Assembly: GCA_017453605.1 (NCBI GenBank)
Contig: JAFTEP010000016.1
Span: forward strand, 1 to 10,592
From: Clostridia bacterium
GTDB lineage: Bacteria > Bacillota > Clostridia > Oscillospirales > SIG627
Direction: 5' to 3'
DNA: 10,592 nt
The notes below the pieces were generated by a model. The model had not been told where the DNA came from and did not search any database. It saw only the letters and a list, made by a program, of their open reading frames with translations. Positions 4,493 through 10,592 of the stretch are shown in pieces; within the stretch, counting starts at the first letter, position 1; every line of letters starts with the position of its first letter. Both the position numbers and the translations under genes were made by a program.

Positions 4493-6709
4493 ATGACGGG
4501 AAATAAAGACGTTTATACCTTTATCGAAATTTCCGACGAAGACGTTTTCAGGGCGTCCGAACGGGATTTTTCCGAGCGCGCCCGCGCTTTGGCGGAGCAG
4601 GGGATAACGCACCTCATCTTTAACTGCTGTCACTGGAGATGGAGCTATTATCCGTGGTGGGACAAGATCGACCGTGCGCTCGCACTGATGACCGAAGCCG
4701 CGCACCGCTTCGGGATGAAGGCCGTCGAGCACCACAGCAGTTTGCTTCTCCACACGGACGGCTGCCCGGTGAGCGACTGGGAGGCTTTCAGAAAAAAAGA
4801 GGAAAAGGGCTTTTTTCGGGGCTTTACCGATTTCAACCGGGATCCTCTCTCGACCGTCGGCGGCGTCAGGCTCTCTTCGATGTGGCAGGTGAACGGCGGG
4901 ACGGGTCTTCCCGGGAGCGACGCCGGGTATAAAACGCACGTCATGTGCTGCAGCAACCCGGATTTCAGAAGGATCTATTTTAATTATCTTGAGCATCTCT
5001 ACAGGGAAGTGAAGATCGACGGCATAATGACCGACGATATAGAAATATATTCTCACGATTACTGCGCCTGCGAGCATTGCCGCAAGCTTTTCTTTGAAGA
5101 GACGGGGTATCCTCTTCCCGATCCCGCGCACTGGGAGGATTTTGCCGGGCGCTTCGAGGATAAAGTTTTTGTCGCCTGGATGAAATTCAGACACGCTTCG
5201 ACAAAGCGCTTCCAGGACGACGTGAAAAGGCATTACGAAGCTTTGGGCTTCAGGATGCTCCGCCCCAACTACGTTTTCCGCTGTCTTGTGAGCAACACCT
5301 CCTGCTATCCCTTCGAGGCATGCGCCGATCAGTGGACGGCGATCTTCGCGGAGAACTCCTTCGGCATAAAGACGGGCTATCCCGTCTTCGCCGCGGAAGC
5401 GATACACCGCCGCGCTCTCGCACAGCGCACCGGCGTTCCTGTCATGAGTATGTTCTATCCGCATCTCGACTGTGAGTATTATTTCTGCTATTCGCTCTGC
5501 TGGTCCTGGGGTCAGAGATTTCTGGGCGACAGCTTCTCGGAGCGCACGAAAAAGCTCGAAGCGCCGCTCAAACGCTTTGAAGAACTTCATTTCGACGCGC
5601 TTTTCGGCGGAGAAATGAAGGACGATCTCGCTTTCTGGTTCAGCGCCTCCACCCGCGATTTCTGCCGTGAGAGCCCCGCGCATTTTCTGGCGAGAAAAAA
5701 GGCTTTGAACCTGTCGGAAGACGCCGCTCCGATCAGGTCGAAACTTATTTTCCAGACCCCCTTTCTTTCGTGGCTCCAGGCGGCATATTTTTCCGGCTTT
5801 CAGACGGATATGGTCTTTGAAAACGACTCTCCCGAAGTCCTTGACCGCCATAAAACCATAATCGCTCCATACGCCGCGACGGTCTCGGAGGAGAACGAAA
5901 AGAAGCTGTTTGCGTTCGTCGAACGGGGAGGGACTCTCGTGACCGTCGGAAATTTCGGCGAATTTGACCAAAGCGGCGCCGTCAGAGAACGCTTTTTATC
6001 GGGCTTCGGGATAGACGCGATCTTTGAGCCCGTCTTCTCCACAGAAGAGCGCAGCCTCGTTTTCCCGGACGGCAAAACCGTCGGCGGCTGCCGCTTCGAC
6101 TACGTCTTCCGGGACGTTAGGCCCGAACAGGTCGTTCTTACAGACGATTTTTCCCGTCCCGTCGCCCTGAAAAAAAGCATCGGCTCAGGACAAATTATCT
6201 GTCTTGCCCCGGGTCTGACCGATGGCGCGGTCCAGGAAGGGATCCTGTTTTTCGGTGTCGACGGATATGCTCCCGGAAAGCCCGTGGAGGCTCCCGCGCC
6301 GGATCTCGCCGTCGGGATCCAGTTGAAGACCGCCGGGGAGTTCTTGAAAAAGATCGTTTCCTCACCGCGCGTGAGCGTGGAATGCGAGGGGTATTTCATC
6401 CTGCCTTCCGTCAAATTTTCCGAAAACGGCGCCGCCGTCCGGCTCATAAATCTCACCGGCACTCTCGTCAAAGAAAATCGTCCCGTCACGGACTATGAAG
6501 AACTTGAATTTTTCAATTCGGAGCCGGAAAAGATCGAAAGCCCCGTGAGCGTCACACTTTCTGACTGCAGTCTTTCGTCCGCCGTCCTGTATTCGCCCGA
6601 AATGGACGGGCCGCTGACTCTCGCGACGTCGACAGAGGGCGGCAAGTTGAAGATCATCGTCCCCGCCGGATCGTTTTCCGGCTTTGCTCTGATAGAGATA
6701 TCCGTTTGA
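4493..6709 (+). CDS. GH42-like TIM-barrel glycosidase-family protein with amidotransferase-like domain
   Basis: A 738-residue protein, second in the operon, sharing architecture but only distant sequence with the first. Residues 1 to about 380 form the presumed barrel. A CCSNPDFR stretch (152-159) corresponds to the CPNSPxYR motif of GH42, and DGIMTDD (176-182) leads to C191-x-C193-x2-C196 and then a FEETGYPLP segment resembling the GH42 sequence after its zinc site. D182 occupies the acid/base place, 9 residues before C191. The barrel ends with W-rich segments (around 336-340). Residues about 410-580 look like the trimerisation domain (TIIAPYAATVS, then VERGGTLVTVGNFGE, then GSGQIICLAPG). 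Residues about 620-738 are probably a beta-sandwich. No signal peptide or membrane segment is seen. The start at 4493 has GGAGG at 4481-4485. The gene that follows starts 30 bases downstream. Substrate unknown. Confidence 0.78.
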   Translation: MTGNKDVYTFIEISDEDVFRASERDFSERARALAEQGITHLIFNCCHWRWSYYPWWDKIDRALALMTEAAHRFGMKAVEHHSSLLLHTDGCPVSDWEAFRKKEEKGFFRGFTDFNRDPLSTVGGVRLSSMWQVNGGTGLPGSDAGYKTHVMCCSNPDFRRIYFNYLEHLYREVKIDGIMTDDIEIYSHDYCACEHCRKLFFEETGYPLPDPAHWEDFAGRFEDKVFVAWMKFRHASTKRFQDDVKRHYEALGFRMLRPNYVFRCLVSNTSCYPFEACADQWTAIFAENSFGIKTGYPVFAAEAIHRRALAQRTGVPVMSMFYPHLDCEYYFCYSLCWSWGQRFLGDSFSERTKKLEAPLKRFEELHFDALFGGEMKDDLAFWFSASTRDFCRESPAHFLARKKALNLSEDAAPIRSKLIFQTPFLSWLQAAYFSGFQTDMVFENDSPEVLDRHKTIIAPYAATVSEENEKKLFAFVERGGTLVTVGNFGEFDQSGAVRERFLSGFGIDAIFEPVFSTEERSLVFPDGKTVGGCRFDYVFRDVRPEQVVLTDDFSRPVALKKSIGSGQIICLAPGLTDGAVQEGILFFGVDGYAPGKPVEAPAPDLAVGIQLKTAGEFLKKIVSSPRVSVECEGYFILPSVKFSENGAAVRLINLTGTLVKENRPVTDYEELEFFNSEPEKIESPVSVTLSDCSLSSAVLYSPEMDGPLTLATSTEGGKLKIIVPAGSFSGFALIEISV

Positions 6710-6739
6710 AAAACGATCAAAGCATAAAGGAGAAAATCT

Positions 6740-8458
6740 ATGGTATTGCCGCGCGTTAAAGAAGAAAAATATCTTCCGGGATATATACATTTTCCGAAGA
6801 AAGTCCGCGTCTTCGATCCGTCGGACGGCGCGGAAAAGTTTATCGAAGCCCTGCGGATCATCTTCCCGGAGCGGGAGTTTGTTCCGTCGGACGCCGGGAC
6901 CGCTCTCATCCGCCGCGAGACGCTTCCCGCCGGCCGCTCCGAGGAATATGGGCTTTCGGTCGGCGAAGACGGCGACGTTATCATTATCCGCTCATCGGAT
7001 CACCCGGGAGCCGTCCACGCCGCCGCGGTCCTGCGCCAGCTCGCAGAGAGTGAGCGCGTCCCGCGCCGCGGTATCCGCGACCTGCCCGACAACCGGGTGC
7101 GTTCGGTGATGATAGATATGCCGGGCGGCGATGTCACTTCAGACGAATTGAAAGCGTTCGTCCTCCGCGCCGCGCTCGCCCGCTATTCCCAGGTCCACCT
7201 GCACCTTCTGGACGCCGGCGGTCTCGCGTACCTCTCGGAGGTCTATCCGCAGATCCCCCACTTGCGCGGCGCGCAGTACACCCTCGCCCAGCTGAAAGAA
7301 CTCCGGGATTTTTGCGAAACTCTCGGGCTGAAGCTGGTCGGGAGCCTCGAATTTCCAAACCACGCGCCCGTTCTTCTGAAAGTCTTCCCCGAACTTGCCT
7401 GCGACTGCCGCGACGGAAAGCGCTCCGCGGTCGACTGGTCGGTCTGCCTCAACAACGACGCCGTCTTCAAAGTTATGAAAGACCTCATCCTGGAACTCGA
7501 TTCGGTCCTGCCCTGCGAATACGTCAACATCTTCGGAGACGAGCCCGCTTTCCCGGATCACGTTCCCCCGATGATGAGCGAATGGTGCCACTGCGAACGC
7601 TGCAGCGGTCTCGGGAAGAACGATTCCGAGCGCTATCAGGCGTTCGCGCGCAGAGTGATCGAAGAGATCGTCAGACCTATGGGCAAAAAGCTGATGCTCG
7701 ACAACGACACGATCGACGTTTCCCGTCCCGTCGATCTGCCGAAAGAGGACGTCGTCATCTCATTCTGGCGGATCGCCCTCCCCGGCAGGGGACCTGTCGA
7801 GGGCTGTTCGATGGAAAAATTCCTCGAGCAGGGCTTTGAGGTTTTGAACATCAACTACGTCGACTGCTATTTCGATCTGCCCTACGGTATGACGGAAGAA
7901 AGCCTCTCGCTCTGGAACCCCAAACAGCTCGCGCCGCCAGATTCCACCGCTCACAAGCGTATCAGCGAACAGCATCCCGAAAAGCTTTCGGATATTCCCT
8001 TCGCCGTGGGCGAAGCCGCGCGCCGGATCATAGGCGCGGAAATGAACCTCTGGGGCTGCGGGACGGATCTGTACAGGAACCACTACTCCTTCACTCTTCC
8101 CGGCGGCTTCTATCTCTTCGGGGACAGGATGTGGAACGACGCTCCTCTCCCGATGGACGAAAACACCCGCCGCGCCCTCTCTAAAGCCGTCCTCGGAGAA
8201 GAAAGCGAAATGTTCTCTGTCTTCGGCGAGGCGCTCATCCCGGTTCCCGCCGTCATCAACGACGGTCAGGCGCTCGTCGCGACCCTGCCTCTGTCTCTCC
8301 CGAACGAGGACCCCGCCGCCTACCGCGAACTGATCCCTCAGTTAGAGCGGCTGATCTCGGCTCCGGGGCTCGTCTCGCTCGACGCGAAGGCGTATCTGCG
8401 CCTGATCCGCGAAGCGCTCAAACCCGAAAACGAAAAGAAGCCTTATCCTTTCAAGTGA
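6740..8458 (+). CDS. divergent GH20-like (beta-hexosaminidase-family) protein
   Basis: A 572-residue protein, last of the operon. Residues 1 to about 105 resemble the GH20b domain (EEYGLSVGEDGDVIII, then HPGAVHAAAVLRQL). The barrel follows: RSVMIDMPGG (121-130) corresponds to the RGxxLDxxR start, QVHLHLLD (151-158) to HWHLTD, and IFGDEP (264-269) carries the Asp-Glu pair D267/E268, which in GH20 orients the N-acetyl group and donates the proton. Y373-V-D375 fits the YLD motif. Deviations are clear: LWGCG (437-441) has Cys where GH20 normally has the substrate-binding Glu of W-x-E, and the PRF arginine is not in its usual place. C283-x-C285-x2-C288 follows the active site, like the clusters of the two upstream proteins. 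There is no signal peptide. Start supported by AAAGGAG at 6726-6732. It may be an exo-hexosaminidase or act on another sugar. Confidence 0.78.
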   Translation: MVLPRVKEEKYLPGYIHFPKKVRVFDPSDGAEKFIEALRIIFPEREFVPSDAGTALIRRETLPAGRSEEYGLSVGEDGDVIIIRSSDHPGAVHAAAVLRQLAESERVPRRGIRDLPDNRVRSVMIDMPGGDVTSDELKAFVLRAALARYSQVHLHLLDAGGLAYLSEVYPQIPHLRGAQYTLAQLKELRDFCETLGLKLVGSLEFPNHAPVLLKVFPELACDCRDGKRSAVDWSVCLNNDAVFKVMKDLILELDSVLPCEYVNIFGDEPAFPDHVPPMMSEWCHCERCSGLGKNDSERYQAFARRVIEEIVRPMGKKLMLDNDTIDVSRPVDLPKEDVVISFWRIALPGRGPVEGCSMEKFLEQGFEVLNINYVDCYFDLPYGMTEESLSLWNPKQLAPPDSTAHKRISEQHPEKLSDIPFAVGEAARRIIGAEMNLWGCGTDLYRNHYSFTLPGGFYLFGDRMWNDAPLPMDENTRRALSKAVLGEESEMFSVFGEALIPVPAVINDGQALVATLPLSLPNEDPAAYRELIPQLERLISAPGLVSLDAKAYLRLIREALKPENEKKPYPFK

Positions 8459-8463
8459 AAAAT

Positions 8464-8510
8464 ATAACAAAAGCTCCCGGATCAAAGAAACGATCCGGGA
8501 GCTTTGTTAT
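8464..8510. terminator. two-way terminator between the convergent genes
   Basis: GCTCCCGGATC (8473-8483) pairs perfectly with GATCCGGGAGC (8492-8502) around an 8-base loop. The stem extends through A/T pairs with one bulged A out to 8464 and 8510, leaving T-rich 3' sides on both strands. It starts 6 bases after the stop of the + strand operon and ends 5 bases from the stop of the - strand gene, so it should end both transcripts. Confidence 0.88.
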
Positions 8511-8514
8511 TAAA

Positions 8515-10149
8515 TCACAACAAAATCTTGATAGCGTCCAGTTTAAACGGCCTGTCGTCAATGGAGACGATATAGAGCGTGTGCGTTCCGCCGAAAAGGC
8601 GCTCTCCCGAAAAAGAGGGCGTCAGAGCCGGGGCTTTTCCCGACGTGAACTCGCCGACGTCGACTCCGTCGATGAAGACCTTCGCCATCGCTCCGTCTTC
8701 CGCGGGAGCGGTGAAGATCTGAATAAAGTCGCCCTCGAAGAAAGTGAAGACGGACGCGCCTTTTTCCTCCGCGGCGTGATAATCGCTGTCGTAACAGCCG
8801 AGAGGCGAGAGGTCCTCTTTTTTCAGATGGACGTATTTCCAGCCTCCCTCGAATCTCAGCCTTTTGTCTGCGTCGTTGATCCATTCGCAGGACGTTTTGC
8901 CTCCCGTTTTTCTGAAGGCGACCGCGCGCAGCCCCGTACCGGACACGGATATGACAAATCCGTCTTCCGTCCTCGAAAACTCCCTCACGCTCACGCCGTC
9001 CGTCAGCGGCTCGGGATCGGATATTTCAGACCCGTCCTCGGGGATCGGCAGGACGATTTTTTCGGGAGCCTTATCCGTTACAAACAGTATCTCCCTTTCT
9101 TCGCCGCCGACCAAAAACACGCCGCCGAGCTTTTCTATAGTCTCGCCCGGAAGCGTCGGACGCCAGCCGGACGGACGGGCGGAGTCGAGGATCTCTCTGT
9201 ATTTTTCTAAGATCTCTCCCGTTTCAAAAAGCGTTTCGGCGCTGTCTTTCGGCCACTCTCTGCCGCCGGAAAACGGACTGTTCGCCCAGCACACTCCGCC
9301 CGCTCTGCTCGACGACGCGGCGAAGAGCGTGTAGAGCGCCATATCTTCGGGCGCCATCCTCACGGCGTTCTTTTCGTGAGGCCACCAGCCGACGAAGGGA
9401 CAGAGCGCGATCGAATCAGAGGGCGCGGGGAGCCTGTAGGGATCGAAGCCGATCTCGCTTTCGTATCCGAAAAAGCCCTCCGGCATCGCAAAATCGTCGC
9501 TGAAAATATATCCGAAGTAGTTTTGTATCATCGCCATGTCCGGATCGGAAGCTTTCATTACGCGCCTCAGCGCCGTGTAGTCGACGATCTGAAAGTTTTC
9601 TTCCATCCCGGGGCTTCTGCCTCTTGTTGGACCGACTCCGTCGGTGTAGAATCCGGCGATCCTCCCGCCGTATCTTTCGGCGAGTTCCGAATAGAGCCCC
9701 TGAACGTAGGCGTTCCATTTTTTGAAGTCGAAATCTTCTTTTTTCGGCGTGTCCTCTCGGCCTTTTTCGCTGCCCTCGCCCCATCCGGTGACCTCGCGGT
9801 CTTTTCCGACCAGATCGTGTCCGTCTCTCGGATGGGTGTAGAGGATAGTCTCGATCCCTCTTTTTTTGAGCGCGTCTATCACGTCGCCCAACAGATCCCT
9901 TTTGCTGCTGCAGCCGGGTCTGAGGCTTTCCGTGACCTTACTCGGATATAAAGGGCGCATCCTGAAATGCCAAGCCGTGAAGACGACGTAGTCGACCTTC
10001 ATTTTCGCGGCGGCGTCTGCGAACGCTTCGGCGTCAAAGTTTTCCGTCAGTTCCTCCCAGGTGTCGGGGAGGGTGAGGTCCGGGCGCGGAGTGATCCCGA
10101 AAACGTAGTGGACGAAAAGCCCGTACCTTGAGTCCTTGAAACGTTTCAT
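8515..10149 (-). CDS. GH29-like (alpha-L-fucosidase-family) protein with C-terminal beta-sandwich
   Basis: A 544-residue putative retaining glycosidase. The barrel begins with YGLFVHYVFG (9-18), corresponding to the FGLFIHWG of GH29. VDYVVFTAWH (52-61) corresponds to KYVVLTAKHHDG, and FYTDG (167-171) contains the expected nucleophile D170. Only the first histidine of the HHDG pair is kept (H61, then F62), and HWG is changed to HYVFG, so fucose specificity is uncertain. A linker beta domain (about 330-415) is followed by a carbohydrate-binding-type beta-sandwich (about 430-544) with FIDGVDVGE and GGTHTLYIVSI strands. No signal peptide is seen. The frame stays open upstream to 10386, but that part overlaps the preceding gene and reads as a shadow; ATG 10149 overlaps the upstream stop as ATGA, implying translational coupling. 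It converges on the three-gene operon, which supports a shared role in glycan breakdown. Confidence 0.78.
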   Translation of the reverse strand: MKRFKDSRYGLFVHYVFGITPRPDLTLPDTWEELTENFDAEAFADAAAKMKVDYVVFTAWHFRMRPLYPSKVTESLRPGCSSKRDLLGDVIDALKKRGIETILYTHPRDGHDLVGKDREVTGWGEGSEKGREDTPKKEDFDFKKWNAYVQGLYSELAERYGGRIAGFYTDGVGPTRGRSPGMEENFQIVDYTALRRVMKASDPDMAMIQNYFGYIFSDDFAMPEGFFGYESEIGFDPYRLPAPSDSIALCPFVGWWPHEKNAVRMAPEDMALYTLFAASSSRAGGVCWANSPFSGGREWPKDSAETLFETGEILEKYREILDSARPSGWRPTLPGETIEKLGGVFLVGGEEREILFVTDKAPEKIVLPIPEDGSEISDPEPLTDGVSVREFSRTEDGFVISVSGTGLRAVAFRKTGGKTSCEWINDADKRLRFEGGWKYVHLKKEDLSPLGCYDSDYHAAEEKGASVFTFFEGDFIQIFTAPAEDGAMAKVFIDGVDVGEFTSGKAPALTPSFSGERLFGGTHTLYIVSIDDRPFKLDAIKILL

Positions 10150-10592
10150 CTTTTCTCGAAGGTCTCCTTTGCCTGCTTCAGAAACTCTCTGATCTCGAGA
10201 TGCTGCGGGCAGATCTCCTCGCAGGAGCCGCATTCCAGGCAGTCGGACGCCTTGCCGCCGGAGGCGGTGGAGGTCTGGTAGTAATACGAGCTGTTCCAGT
10301 TGTTGAAGACCGTCTTCGAATTGAGGCAGGCGAAGATCTGCGGGATCTTCACCCCCGCCGGGCAGTTCTCCGCGCAGTATCCGCATCCCGTGCAGGGGAC
10401 GAGCTCCATGCTTTTGAAGACTTCCCGCACTCTCTCTATCGCCGCGTTCTCTCGGTCGTTCAAAGGCTTGAAGTTTTTCATGTGGGACACGTTGTCTTTT
10501 ATCATCGCCATGTTTCCCATTCCCGAGAGCACCGCCGCCACGTTCTCAAGACCCGCCGCGAACCTTATGGCGTAGCTGGCGGGCGATGCGTC
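10146..10592 (-). CDS. aldo/keto reductase with C-terminal 2x[4Fe-4S] ferredoxin domain (5' end outside window)
   Basis: The C-terminal 148 residues of a ferredoxin-domain aldo/keto reductase; the frame is open to the window edge. The visible part starts with the end of the reductase barrel (SYAIRFAAGLENVAAVLSGM, continuing as GNMAMIKDN), the conserved segment before the last helices. It then has two cluster motifs, C-T-G-C-G-Y-C-A-E-N-C-P and C-L-E-C-G-S-C-E-E-I-C-P, each C-x2-C-x2-C-x3-C-P and able to hold a [4Fe-4S] cluster. Such proteins are oxygen-sensitive and common in anaerobic Firmicutes; the reaction of most is unassigned. The frame contains a GTG at 10541, but sequence upstream clearly continues the family. 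The stop overlaps the ATG of the GH29-like gene by 4 bases, so both are co-transcribed. Confidence 0.9.
   Translation of the reverse strand, partial: DASPASYAIRFAAGLENVAAVLSGMGNMAMIKDNVSHMKNFKPLNDRENAAIERVREVFKSMELVPCTGCGYCAENCPAGVKIPQIFACLNSKTVFNNWNSSYYYQTSTASGGKASDCLECGSCEEICPQHLEIREFLKQAKETFEKR

Noticed and set aside
4475..5971. 498-residue open frame on the - strand opposite the second operon gene
   Set aside because: It mirrors the + strand gene through its C/G-ending codons, shows no recognisable motif, has no placed ribosome binding site, and overlaps a well-supported gene along its whole length.
8455..9210. 251-residue + strand frame after the GH20-like gene
   Set aside because: It starts inside the stop region, reads through the terminator hairpin and lies antisense to the GH29-like gene; no family features.
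9376..9951. 191-residue + strand frame
   Set aside because: Shadow of the GH29-like gene on the other strand, with no motif or ribosome binding site.
10150..10386. Longer N-terminus for the GH29-like protein (start at 10386)
   Set aside because: The extra 79 residues are arginine/leucine-rich shadow sequence overlapping the ferredoxin domain gene, while ATG 10149 begins exactly at the family start and overlaps the upstream stop.

Overview
The window reads as chromosomal DNA from an uncultured anaerobic Firmicute, probably a gut-type Clostridia. The protein-coding DNA is G+C-rich and strongly prefers C/G-ending codons such as CTC, ATC and CGC. Starts are preceded by strong GGAGG-type ribosome binding sites, the promoters are sigma-A-like, and one gene is a ferredoxin-domain aldo/keto reductase of a kind common in anaerobes. 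The lineage is inferred from these traits, not demonstrated.

Layout, left to right. (1) The 3' end of an ABC ATPase gene and its ABC-2 permease form a two-gene exporter unit on the + strand. (2) A free-standing tRNA-Leu(GAG) follows, with its own near-perfect promoter, a hairpin leader and a strong terminator. (3) An A+T-rich IS200-type element (about 1590-2330) carries a single HUH/Y1 transposase. It has matching subterminal hairpins, a series of palindromes after the gene, and a 5' region in which read-through RNA could hide the ribosome binding site. (4) A three-gene + strand operon (2433-8458), with its own promoter just right of the IS, encodes two different GH42-like TIM-barrel glycosidase-type proteins and a divergent GH20-like protein. 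(5) A two-sided terminator separates it from a convergent - strand pair: a C-terminal fragment of an aldo/keto reductase with two [4Fe-4S] motifs, overlapping by 4 bases the gene for a divergent GH29-like (alpha-L-fucosidase-like) protein.

Regions 4 and 5 together look like a small glycan or glycoside catabolic locus. None of the four glycosidase-type proteins has a visible signal peptide, so they probably work in the cytoplasm on imported oligosaccharides or glycosides. Three of them, from two different barrel families, carry a C-x-C-x2-C cluster shortly after the predicted acid/base segment. Several active-site residues that are canonical for GH42, GH20 and GH29 are replaced, so the substrate may differ from the family labels. 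No transporter, regulator or sugar kinase lies inside the window.
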